This document shows, piece by piece, positions 51,315 to 62,141 of a stretch of DNA of 64,000 nt. The notes below the pieces were generated by a model that was not told the origin of the DNA, ran no database searches, and saw nothing but the letters and a program-made list of their open reading frames with translations. The translations under genes were made by a program, and so were the position numbers. Each line of letters begins with the position of its first letter. Within the stretch, counting starts at the first letter, position 1. This DNA comes from an uncultured Cetobacterium sp. (GTDB lineage: Bacteria > Fusobacteriota > Fusobacteriia > Fusobacteriales > Fusobacteriaceae): positions 1 to 64,000 of the forward strand of contig NZ_CAMFHX010000006.1 in NCBI RefSeq assembly GCF_945952365.1. The letters run 5' to 3'.

Positions 51315-51992
51315 ATGGTTGATATACACAGTCATATTCTGTTTGGGGTTGATGATGGAGCAGAAACACTAGAGGAGTCTTTACAGCTTTGTAGAGAGGC
51401 TGTTAAGCTTGGATATAAAGATATTGTTTGTAGCTCACACTATAAAAAAGGAAAGTATGAAAATAAAAACTATGCTGAAAATTTTAAGCTGTTAAAGATA
51501 GCGTTGAAAGAGAAGCGTATAGACATAAATATTCATCCAGGAAATGAGATCTATTTGGATATGGACACATTTTTTAGTTTAGATGAGAAAAAATTTAATA
51601 CTTTAGGGGATAGTAACTATATATTGGTAGAGTTTCCAAGAGGACTACTTTTCAAAGTAAAATACAGCATGATCTCTTCACTCATAAATAAAGGGTATAA
51701 AATTATTATAGCTCATATAGAAAGATACCCAGAGCTATCAAAAGAGGAGATTTTAAAGTTTAAGGAGCTAGGGGTTAAAATACAAAGTAATATAAGTGCT
51801 ATTCCTGGATTGTTGAAAAAAGATAACTTGCTTTACTCTGAAAATATAGTAGATATTTTAGCGTCTGATGCTCATAACTTAGAGTACAGAAACTACTCTT
51901 TTCATAGAGAGTTTATTTTATTTAAAACTTTTATTGGAGAGGGAAAATTAAAAATTTTAACAGAGGATTCACCTCGTGAGATTTTAAAATAA
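51315..51992 (+). CDS. CpsB/YwqE-type tyrosine-protein phosphatase, PHP domain
   Basis: A PHP-fold metal-dependent phosphatase, 225 residues. It begins VDIHSHILFGVDDGAETLEESL, the CpsB signature with metal ligands DIHSH at residues 3-7 and VDDG. The other ligands are in CSSHYKKGKYE near 40-50, IHPGNEIY near 72-79, IIAHIERYPE near 134-143, and SDAHN near 187-191. In other bacteria it dephosphorylates a capsule tyrosine kinase, but no capsule genes are near. GATGGGGGAG precedes the start. Confidence 0.9.
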   Translation: MVDIHSHILFGVDDGAETLEESLQLCREAVKLGYKDIVCSSHYKKGKYENKNYAENFKLLKIALKEKRIDINIHPGNEIYLDMDTFFSLDEKKFNTLGDSNYILVEFPRGLLFKVKYSMISSLINKGYKIIIAHIERYPELSKEEILKFKELGVKIQSNISAIPGLLKKDNLLYSENIVDILASDAHNLEYRNYSFHREFILFKTFIGEGKLKILTEDSPREILK

Positions 51993-52013
51993 AGTAAGTG
52001 AAAGTGGGGAAAT

Positions 52014-52730
52014 ATGGAGATAGATATCTATAAGTTAGGTGAAAGATATAATTTGACAGAATCAGAGGAGTTAGCCTTAAGCTATATTGTAAACAACATT
52101 GATAAGGCTTTGGAAGTTGGGGTTAGAGGTGTTGCAAGAGAGTGTTTTGCATCGACATCAGTTGTTATGAATCTTTCTAAAAAGTTAGGATACAAAGGTT
52201 TTATAGATATGGTTTATAGATTGGAGCTGAGTTTAAAATCTAATTCAGCAGCGAAAGATTTAAATAGCAGTTATTGTCAGGATTTTACTTTACAAAAAGG
52301 TATGAAATTTAGAAATCTTTTAAAAGCAAGAAAAAGAGGCGCTATATTTGTTCATGGAGTTGGATTTTCAGCTCATATAGCAAGATATATAAATGATAAA
52401 CTTATGATTTTAGGGTATTTTTCAATGATGTCAGAATATATGGAGAATATGGAAAGAGATTATGAGGAAAAGCCACTCTTAATTGTTGTTTCAAAATCAG
52501 GAGAAACAGCAGCTATACTTAATCTTTGTAATAAAGCAAAGGCGAATGACGTTCCTATAGTGGTGATAACAGGAATAGCTGGAAGTAGTATGGAAAAAAT
52601 TTCTGAAGTGACATTTGTAGTGAAAAATAGCAATCTATTAGATGATAGAAACTTAGAGAAAAATGATTTTTTTGGTAATAGTATTCTTTTCTTTGAAGAG
52701 TTAGTAGATGGGTATTTAAAAGGGAGCTAG
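52014..52730 (+). CDS. MurR/RpiR-family transcription regulator
   Basis: A 238-residue sugar-phosphate regulator. The N-terminal HTH_6 (residues 10-77) has GVRGVARECFASTSVVMNLSKKLGYKGF. The C-terminal SIS domain (about 100-225) has IFVHGVGFSAHIARYI and LIVVSKSGETAAILNLCNKAKANDVPIVVITG, the sugar-phosphate site. It follows the CpsB-like gene by 21 bases. It is not beside a sugar-phosphate gene set, so its target cannot be named; the maltose cluster on the minus strand is one possibility. Confidence 0.9.
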   Translation: MEIDIYKLGERYNLTESEELALSYIVNNIDKALEVGVRGVARECFASTSVVMNLSKKLGYKGFIDMVYRLELSLKSNSAAKDLNSSYCQDFTLQKGMKFRNLLKARKRGAIFVHGVGFSAHIARYINDKLMILGYFSMMSEYMENMERDYEEKPLLIVVSKSGETAAILNLCNKAKANDVPIVVITGIAGSSMEKISEVTFVVKNSNLLDDRNLEKNDFFGNSILFFEELVDGYLKGS

Positions 52731-52746
52731 TAAATAGCTCCCTTAA
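52716..52746. terminator. Terminator shared by the RpiR-type and PAS-GGDEF genes
   Basis: AAGGGAGCTA and TAGCTCCCTT form a 10-bp stem around a 5-base loop, covering the stop codons of the two converging genes, with weak AT tails. Confidence 0.7.
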
Positions 52747-53594
52747 AATGTTTTTAATATATATTTCCCTTTTTGTGTATTTTTAGTTTCATAAAGATTG
52801 ATGTCTGAAAGATTGTAGAGCTCCTCAAAACTAAACTTTTTGGTTGTGTCGTAGATAGCTCCGATAGATGCTTCGACTACTACATTGTCCGAATTAAATT
52901 TAAGATTATTTAAAATTTTTTCAGCATAGTGATGTAAAATGTTTTCAGAAGAGGGATTTTCTAAGTAAACTAAAAATTCATCTCCGCCAAGTCGACCAAG
53001 AATAAACTCTTTACCAAAAATTAGCTTCAACTTTTCTCCAACAATTTTTATAATTTCATCTCCAACCTGATGACCTTTAGTGTCGTTAAGTTGTTTGAAA
53101 TTATCTAAATCAATTAAAAACATAGCTTGCGATTCAATTTTTTTATTTGAGATTTTCTTTTTAATTTTTTTTTCTAGAGCCCCTCTATTTAAGAGTTGAG
53201 ATAAAGAGTCTATCTCTGAAAATTTTGAGATATTTTTCAAAATTTTCTCTCGATAAGTAACATCCATTATCACAACATAAAAAAGATCATCTTCAGGATT
53301 ATAGGTTGCAATATCATGAATCCAAAGAATATCCCCTTTTTTATTTCTAATTCTAAATTCATAATCTAAAACATTTTTAGTTTTCACAGCATTACTAACT
53401 TTTTTTAATATTTCGTTTAGGTCATCTATAACCAAAGCTGAAAATTTATTGTCAAAAACTTCGGACATCTCTTCTTTTGTATAACCGATGAGATTGTAAA
53501 AAGCATTATTTGCTTCAATAATTGTAGAATAAGGGTCATTTTTACATATTAATGCACCACAACTTATTTTTTCAAAAAAACTCATACTTTGCAT
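52743..53594 (-). CDS. PAS-GGDEF diguanylate cyclase
   Basis: A cytoplasmic cyclic di-GMP synthase, 283 residues, with an N-terminal PAS domain (about 10-115; NAFYNLIGYTKEEMSEVF and FRIRNKKGDILWIHDI) and a GGDEF domain (about 125-283) with intact GGDEF in LGRLGGDEFLVYLEN and LIDLDNFKQLNDTKGHQVGDEI. There is no RxxD site before GGDEF. It has no transmembrane segment. It faces the RpiR-type gene. The sensed ligand is unknown. The ATG at 53594 is preceded by a weak ribosome site (AAAATGCAA); an ATG two codons further in is possible. Confidence 0.9.
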   Translation of the reverse strand: MQSMSFFEKISCGALICKNDPYSTIIEANNAFYNLIGYTKEEMSEVFDNKFSALVIDDLNEILKKVSNAVKTKNVLDYEFRIRNKKGDILWIHDIATYNPEDDLFYVVIMDVTYREKILKNISKFSEIDSLSQLLNRGALEKKIKKKISNKKIESQAMFLIDLDNFKQLNDTKGHQVGDEIIKIVGEKLKLIFGKEFILGRLGGDEFLVYLENPSSENILHHYAEKILNNLKFNSDNVVVEASIGAIYDTTKKFSFEELYNLSDINLYETKNTQKGKYILKTF

Positions 53595-53716
53595 TTTATT
53601 TTTTAATTCCTCCAGCTATTATATAAAAATGAAACAGTATTATATTATACTATGAAATCTAAAAAAAGCATATTAGAAATTTTTTATATAAAATACATAA
53701 AAATAAAAACAAAAAT

Positions 53717-53758
53717 TAAAATAACTTCTATATAAACTTTTATATAGAAGTTATTTTA
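53717..53758 (-). terminator. Terminator after malH
   Basis: A perfect 20-bp stem with a two-base loop (arms begin TAAAATAACTTCT and end AGAAGTTATTTTA), followed by T-rich sequence on the minus strand. It closes the minus-strand malB-malH operon. Confidence 0.9.
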
Positions 53759-53768
53759 ATATTATAAT

Positions 53769-56722
<2,954 letters not shown>

Positions 56723-56764
56723 TTTGTACCTCCTAATTTTTTTCTAGGATCCTTTGTTAATCTG

Positions 56765-56793
56765 AGTATACAACAAAAAAAGTTCATAATCAA
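56765..56793 (-). promoter_or_regulatory. malB-malH promoter
   Basis: On the minus strand: TTGATT (56788-56793), 17 bases, TATACT (56765-56770), a strong sigma-70-type promoter 43 bases from the malB start. Confidence 0.75.
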
Positions 56794-56825
56794 TACTTGA
56801 AGGTTTAAAAACACACATTACAACA

Positions 56826-56843
56826 AACGTAACATGTTACGTT
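56826..56843. promoter_or_regulatory. Perfect palindrome between malB and malR
   Basis: AACGTAACATGTTACGTT, 18 bases, perfect. It lies upstream of both diverging promoters, which fits an activator or a looping site more than simple repression. Confidence 0.7.
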
Positions 56844-56867
56844 GCAAATATAAATATATAAAATATT

Positions 56868-56896
56868 TTGAAAAATGAGTAAAAGTTCGCTATAAT
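56868..56896 (+). promoter_or_regulatory. malR promoter
   Basis: TTGAAA (56868-56873), 17 bases, TATAAT (56891-56896), 27 bases before the start of the LacI-type gene. Confidence 0.75.
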
Positions 56897-56922
56897 GTAG
56901 AAAAAAGATAGGAGCTACAGAA

Positions 56923-57906
56923 ATGAAAATAACAATAAAAGAGATTGCTATAGATGCAGGAGTTTCTGTTTCAACAGTTTCAAGAGTGATATCAGATAGC
57001 TCTAAAATAAGTGAGAGCACAAAAGAAAAGGTTAGAGAGTCGATAAAAAGATTAAACTATAAACCTAATATTATGGCTAGAGGTTTGGTAAAAAAGAAAA
57101 CTGGAGTACTAGGAGTTATAATGCCTGAAGAGGCTATAAAGTTATTTTCAAGTCCGTTTTTTATAGAGGTTATGCAAGGTATAAGTTTAAAAGCGAAAGA
57201 AAGAGATTACTATATTATGTATGACTTTTGTAAAAGTGAAAAAGAGGAGTATGAAAGTACAAAAAAGCTTGTAGAAAGTGGATTTGTAGATGGGATTTGC
57301 TTGATGTCAACTAGAAAAAAAGATAAAAGTATAGAGTTTTTAAAAGAGTTATCATTTCCATTTGTAATAATAGGCGAACCAGAAAAAAAAGAGCATACTT
57401 TATGGGTGGATAATAATAATTCTAAAGCAACTTATGAAGCAGTAAAAAAAATTATAGTTGCTAAGAGCGAATATTCAGAAAATTCTAAAATAGTTTTTAT
57501 TGGTGGTGATAAAAACTTAACAGTGACAAGTAATCGTATAGAGGGGTTTGAAAAAGCTAGAAAAGAATTAGGTTTAGATGGAGAGATATATTTAGGAGAA
57601 AGTTTTTCAAGAGAAGAGGGGTATCGTTTAGCTAAGAAAATTTTTGAAAAAGAGAATCCTAAAAATTTTATAATTTCTGAAGATAATCTATTAGAAGGTG
57701 TTTTAGAATATTGTGAAAAAAATAGAGTTGTAGATGTAAATATAGCTAGTTTTAATAAAACAAATTTGAAAGAGATGTGGCGTGAAAAAGTTTTTTTAAT
57801 AGATATAAAACCAGAAAAATTAGGAATTGAAGCTGTGGATATTTTAGTTCAAAGTATAGAAATAGGAATAGAAGAGAGCAGTAGAGTTGTAGATATAGAG
57901 GTTTAA
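56923..57906 (+). CDS. malR: LacI-family transcription regulator
   Basis: A 327-residue sugar regulator. The HTH is ITIKEIAIDAGVSVSTVSRVI (residues 3-23) with the hinge helix PNIMARGLVKKKTGVLGVI near 48-66, and the effector domain follows the periplasmic-binding fold. It lies between two alpha-glucoside gene sets and probably controls both. Operators could be the 18-bp palindrome and GCAAACGTTTGC at 58014. The name malR is from position and family. The ATG is preceded by GATAGGAGCTA. The inducer is not known, although a glucosyl sugar is likely. Confidence 0.88.
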   Translation: MKITIKEIAIDAGVSVSTVSRVISDSSKISESTKEKVRESIKRLNYKPNIMARGLVKKKTGVLGVIMPEEAIKLFSSPFFIEVMQGISLKAKERDYYIMYDFCKSEKEEYESTKKLVESGFVDGICLMSTRKKDKSIEFLKELSFPFVIIGEPEKKEHTLWVDNNNSKATYEAVKKIIVAKSEYSENSKIVFIGGDKNLTVTSNRIEGFEKARKELGLDGEIYLGESFSREEGYRLAKKIFEKENPKNFIISEDNLLEGVLEYCEKNRVVDVNIASFNKTNLKEMWREKVFLIDIKPEKLGIEAVDILVQSIEIGIEESSRVVDIEV

Positions 57907-57915
57907 AGAAAAATA

Positions 57916-57957
57916 AAAGTTGTAAAAATGCATGTAGTATCATTTTTACAACTTTTT
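57916..57957 (+). terminator. Terminator after malR
   Basis: AAGTTGTAAAAATG and CATTTTTACAACTT form a 14-bp stem with a 10-base loop followed by TTTTTT. Confidence 0.85.
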
Positions 57958-57968
57958 TGTTTTATATC

Positions 57969-57997
57969 TAGACAAAAATATAATTTAATGCTAGAAT
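57969..57997 (+). promoter_or_regulatory. Promoter of the GH13-PTS operon
   Basis: TAGACA (57969-57974), 17 bases, TAGAAT (57992-57997). Transcription would start near 58004, ten bases before the operator. Confidence 0.6.
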
Positions 57998-58013
57998 AAT
58001 TTTAACAAGAAAG

Positions 58014-58025
58014 GCAAACGTTTGC
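58014..58025. promoter_or_regulatory. LacI-type operator
   Basis: GCAAACGTTTGC, a perfect 12-bp palindrome with the central CG typical of LacI/CcpA-like operators, between the likely transcription start and the GH13 gene's start codon. It fits repression by the neighbouring regulator. Confidence 0.8.
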
Positions 58026-58045
58026 ATAAAATTGGAGGAGATAAA

Positions 58046-59695
58046 ATGTGGTGGAAAGAGTTAATAGGTTATCAAATCTATCCAAGAAGTTTTAAAGATT
58101 CAAATGGGGATGGAATTGGAGATTTAAATGGTATAATTGAAAAATTGGATTATTTAAAAGAGCTGGGAATAGATTTAATTTGGGTATCGCCATTTTTTAA
58201 AAGTCCAAACGACGATAATGGTTATGACATAAGTGACTATAAAGATATTTTAGAAGAGTTTGGAAATATGTCAGATTTTGATAAATTGTTAGCTGAAACT
58301 CATAAAAGAGGTATGAAGCTTATAATTGATCTCGTTATAAATCATACAAGTGATGAACACCCTTGGTTTATAGAAGCTAGAGAGTCAAAGGATAGTCCAA
58401 AACGTGATTGGTATATTTGGAAAGAGGGGAAAGATGAAGCTGAACCAAATAACTGGGAGAGTATATTTAAAGGATCAGTTTGGGAAAAATGCTCAAAAAC
58501 AGATGAATACTATCTACACCTTTTCTCTAAAAAGCAACCAGATTTAAACTGGGAAAATGAAGAGATGAGAAAAGCAATCTATAAAATGATGAATTGGTGG
58601 CTAGATAAAGGGATTGATGGATTTAGAGTAGATGCAATAAGTCATATAAAAAAAGCTGATGGATTCCCAGATATGCCTAATCCTTTGGGAAAGAGATATG
58701 TTGATTCTTTTGATATGCATATGAATGTGGATGGAATCCAAAAATACCTAAAAGAACTAAAGGAATCAACTTTTGATAACTATGATATAGTTACAGTTGG
58801 AGAAGCTAATGGAGTAGATGCTGAAAATTCTGATGAGTGGGTTTGTAGTGAAAAGGGGAAATTCAATATGATATTCCAGTTTGAGCATCTAAAGTTATGG
58901 GATTATGAGGAGAAAACAGAGTTTTGTCCAAAAGCATATAAAGATGTTTTAAATAAATGGCAAGTAGCTTTAAAAGATAAAGGGTGGAACGCTCTTTTTA
59001 TAGAAAACCATGATATACCGAGAAGTACATCGACGTGGGGTAACGATGAAGAGTATTGGATGGAGTCAGCAAAATCATTTGCAACAGCATATTTTTTACA
59101 AAAAGGAACCCCTTTCATATATCAAGGACAAGAGATAGGTATGACTAATACAATTTTTAATTCATTATCAGAGTTTAAAGATGTAAAGAGTTTAAACGAG
59201 GGAAGAGAGAAGCTTGAATCTGGAGTACCTGAGAAAGAGGTTTTAGAGATATTGTCAAACACATCTAGAGATAACTCTAGAACACCTATGCAATGGGATG
59301 ATTCAAAAAATGCTGGATTTAGTAGTGGGAAACCTTGGTTAAAAGTAAATGGAAATTATAAAAAGATAAATGTAAAAAATCAACTTCATGAAGAAAACTC
59401 TATTTACAACTACTATAAAAGTTTGATAAAGTTAAAAAAAGAGAGTAAAACTTTAACATATGGAGATTTCAAACTACTTTTAGAAAATGATGAGCATGTG
59501 TTTGCGTATTTAAGAGAGTTTGAAAATGAAAAATATTTGGTTTTAGCTAATTTAAGTAAAAATGAAAAAAAATTAGATTTGTCAGAATTTAATTTAAAAG
59601 ATAAGAATATAGTTTTAGCTAACTATGAAAAAATAAATAGAAAATCTGAAGAGTTTCAAATTAGGGCTTATGAAAGTATAGTTTATAAAATTTAA
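58046..59695 (+). CDS. Alpha-glucosidase, GH13 (oligo-1,6-glucosidase type)
   Basis: A cytoplasmic enzyme that releases glucose from isomalto- or malto-oligosaccharides, 549 residues. WWKELIGYQIYPRSFKDSNGDGIGDL opens the barrel; the nucleophile is Asp196 in GFRVDAIS, the acid/base Glu253 in VGEANG, and the stabiliser Asp323 in ENHDIPR. The residue after Asp196 is Ala, whereas oligo-1,6-glucosidases usually have Val; by the published rule this hints at alpha-1,4 preference. TTGGAGGAGATAAA is the ribosome site, so I start at 58046 rather than 58022, which is inside the operator. It precedes a second EIICB gene. Confidence 0.92.
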   Translation: MWWKELIGYQIYPRSFKDSNGDGIGDLNGIIEKLDYLKELGIDLIWVSPFFKSPNDDNGYDISDYKDILEEFGNMSDFDKLLAETHKRGMKLIIDLVINHTSDEHPWFIEARESKDSPKRDWYIWKEGKDEAEPNNWESIFKGSVWEKCSKTDEYYLHLFSKKQPDLNWENEEMRKAIYKMMNWWLDKGIDGFRVDAISHIKKADGFPDMPNPLGKRYVDSFDMHMNVDGIQKYLKELKESTFDNYDIVTVGEANGVDAENSDEWVCSEKGKFNMIFQFEHLKLWDYEEKTEFCPKAYKDVLNKWQVALKDKGWNALFIENHDIPRSTSTWGNDEEYWMESAKSFATAYFLQKGTPFIYQGQEIGMTNTIFNSLSEFKDVKSLNEGREKLESGVPEKEVLEILSNTSRDNSRTPMQWDDSKNAGFSSGKPWLKVNGNYKKINVKNQLHEENSIYNYYKSLIKLKKESKTLTYGDFKLLLENDEHVFAYLREFENEKYLVLANLSKNEKKLDLSEFNLKDKNIVLANYEKINRKSEEFQIRAYESIVYKI

Positions 59696-59711
59696 ATAGG
59701 GGAGTGTTAAA

Positions 59712-61346
59712 ATGAAAAAGAACAGTTTAGTATCATTTGATTTTTGGCAAAAATTAGGAAAAGCTTTGATTGTAGTAATAGCGGTTATGCCTGCGGCAGG
59801 GCTTATGGTTTCTATTGGTAAACTTCTTGGAACGAGTGGTCTTTCAATGATTGGAAGAATTATAGAGGATATGGGATGGGGAGTTATTGTAAATCTGAAT
59901 ATTCTATTTGCTGCTGCGATCGGGGGATCGTGGGCAAAGGAGAAAGCTGGTGGAGCGTTTGCAGGAGTTATGGCATTTATACTTACAAATAGAATTACAG
60001 GAGCAATATTTGGAATAAATAGTGCTATTTTAAACAATCCAGATGCTGTTGTAAATTCATTAACAGGACAAGAACTGTTAGTTAAAAATTATTTTACTAG
60101 CGTTATGGGAGCTCCAGCTTTAAATATGGGAGTTTTCGTAGGAATACTATCAGGGTTTCTAGGAGCGGTACTATTTAACAAATATCAAAATTTTGATAAA
60201 CTACCAAAATCTTTAACATTTTTCAATGGAAAAAGATTTGTGCCATTCACAGTTATATTCGGATCTTTTGTTATGGCAACAGTGCTTTCATTGATATGGC
60301 CATTTGCTCAATGGGGACTAAATAGTTTTGGAGAGTGGATAGCAACTTCAAGAAATACAGCTCCAGTTTTAGCACCGTTTGTATATGGAGCTTTAGAAAG
60401 ATTGTTGTTACCATTTGGATTACATCATATGCTAACAATTCCAATGAACTACACAGAGCTTGGGGGAACTTATACAGTTCTAACGGGAGCAGCAGCGGGA
60501 AGCGTTATGGCTGGTCAAGACCCTATTTGGTTAGCTTGGATAACTGATTTAAATAATTTCAAATCTATGGGAGATACAGCTGGGTATCAAAATTTATTAG
60601 AAACAGTTGTACCTGCAAGGTTTAAAGCTGGTCAAGTTATTTTATCCACAGCATCACTTTTAGGAATAGGTCTTGCTATGCTAAATAATGTGGATAGTGA
60701 TAAAAAAACTCAATACAAAACGATATTTTTATCATCGATGTTAGCTGTATTTTTAACAGGAGTAACTGAACCTATAGAATTTATGTTTATGTTTGTAGCT
60801 CCAATTTTATATGTTGCATATGCAATTCTAACAGGAATAGCTTTTGCTCTTGTAGATATAATCTCTTTAAGAGTTCACTCGTTTGGTTCTCTTGAGTTAT
60901 TATCTCGTTTACCGCTAATGATAAAAGCTGGATTATATAGAGATTTGATAAACTTTGTAATAGCTTCGACTAGTTTTTTCTTCTTGAACTATTCGTTATT
61001 TAATATAATTATTAAAAAATATGATTTGCCAACACCTGGAAGAAAAGGGAATTATATTGATGATGAGGAAACAACTTCAGAAAGAAAAGAGGTCTCTGAA
61101 GCTGGAGATGCTATTCCTGTTAAAATAATAGAACTTTTAGGTGGAAGTGAAAATATAGTTGAAGTGGATGCGTGTATGACTAGGCTTAGAGTTACAGTTA
61201 AAAATTCAGAGGCTGTTGGAGATAAAGGGCTTTGGAAAAAAACAGGTTCAATTGGTCTTATAGTAAAAGATTGTGGAGTTCAAGCTATATATGGACCAAA
61301 AGCAGATATATTAAAATGTAAAATAATAGATATACTAGGGAGATAA
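59712..61346 (+). CDS. PTS glucose-family EIICB transporter
   Basis: A permease with about ten helices and a C-terminal IIB domain, 544 residues. The start FWQKLGKALIVVIAVMPAAGLMVSIG and the block LLLPFGLHHMLTIPMNY (near residues 230-246) are typical of glucose/maltose/GlcNAc-type IIC; TGVTEPIEFMFMFVAP is the active-site helix. The IIB phosphorylation cysteine is in VDACMTRLRVTV near residue 483. No IIA domain is present. It is the second gene behind the LacI-type operator; with the GH13 enzyme, the sugar is probably an alpha-glucoside such as isomaltose or maltose. It is related to, but different from, malB. Confidence 0.93.
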   Translation: MKKNSLVSFDFWQKLGKALIVVIAVMPAAGLMVSIGKLLGTSGLSMIGRIIEDMGWGVIVNLNILFAAAIGGSWAKEKAGGAFAGVMAFILTNRITGAIFGINSAILNNPDAVVNSLTGQELLVKNYFTSVMGAPALNMGVFVGILSGFLGAVLFNKYQNFDKLPKSLTFFNGKRFVPFTVIFGSFVMATVLSLIWPFAQWGLNSFGEWIATSRNTAPVLAPFVYGALERLLLPFGLHHMLTIPMNYTELGGTYTVLTGAAAGSVMAGQDPIWLAWITDLNNFKSMGDTAGYQNLLETVVPARFKAGQVILSTASLLGIGLAMLNNVDSDKKTQYKTIFLSSMLAVFLTGVTEPIEFMFMFVAPILYVAYAILTGIAFALVDIISLRVHSFGSLELLSRLPLMIKAGLYRDLINFVIASTSFFFLNYSLFNIIIKKYDLPTPGRKGNYIDDEETTSERKEVSEAGDAIPVKIIELLGGSENIVEVDACMTRLRVTVKNSEAVGDKGLWKKTGSIGLIVKDCGVQAIYGPKADILKCKIIDILGR

Positions 61347-61349
61347 AAA

Positions 61350-62141
61350 ATGAAACTACTTACTTTGAACTGTCACTCTTGGCAGGAGGAAAATCAAATA
61401 GACAAAATGAAGTGCCTCGCCGAAGTTATTGTTCAAGAGGGGTATGATATAATAGCCTTACAAGAGGTAAACCAATTAATAGAGGATAAGATTATATATA
61501 ATGATATAAGAGAAAGTAACTTTGCTTATCTTATCTGTGAAGAGTTGAAAAAAAGAGAGGTCATTTATAACTTTGTTTGGGATTATCATCACATAGGTTA
61601 TGATGTTTTTCATGAAGGCACTGCAATTTTATATAAAGGTAAAATAGAAGAGCATATAAGTCATTTTGTAGGAGCATTAAAAGATACTAACTTTTGGAAA
61701 AGTAGAAAATTTACTATGATATCTCAGACTTTAGGGGAAGAGGTTGTAGATTTTTATAACTGTCATCTTGGATGGTGGAATGATTCTGAGAATTCATTTC
61801 AGCAACAAGTAGATAATCTGTTAGAGTTTGCCAACAAAAGAGGAAATAGATATTTTCTTATGGGAGATTTTAATAATGACGCCAATATAAGAGGAGAGGG
61901 ATATGATTATCTAATCCAAAAGGGATTAAAAGATACGTACTCTCATGCTTTAGAAAAAGATGATGGAATAACAGTTTTGGGTGTCATAGCTGGATGGGAA
62001 GGGAAGTGTAGTGCTTCAAAAAGAATAGACTTTATTTTAACCAATAGAGAGTTAGAGATAAAGTCTAGTAATGTGATATTTAATTCTAAAAATAAAGATA
62101 TAATTTCTGATCATTTTGGAGTAGCTGTAGAGACTTTCTAA
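61350..62141 (+). CDS. Endonuclease/exonuclease/phosphatase family hydrolase
   Basis: A 263-residue DNase-I-fold hydrolase. The motifs are LTLNCHSW near residues 3-10 with the metal-binding Asn, IIALQEVNQ near 35-43 with the Glu, FYNCHLGWW near 132-140 with the catalytic His, GDFNND near 170-175, and SDHFGV near 254-259. Members cleave phosphodiesters in DNA, phospholipids or inositol phosphates. It lies three bases after the PTS gene, in a sugar operon, which is an unusual setting; it could act on a sugar phosphate. Its stop overlaps that of the converging gene by four bases. Confidence 0.85.
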   Translation: MKLLTLNCHSWQEENQIDKMKCLAEVIVQEGYDIIALQEVNQLIEDKIIYNDIRESNFAYLICEELKKREVIYNFVWDYHHIGYDVFHEGTAILYKGKIEEHISHFVGALKDTNFWKSRKFTMISQTLGEEVVDFYNCHLGWWNDSENSFQQQVDNLLEFANKRGNRYFLMGDFNNDANIRGEGYDYLIQKGLKDTYSHALEKDDGITVLGVIAGWEGKCSASKRIDFILTNRELEIKSSNVIFNSKNKDIISDHFGVAVETF

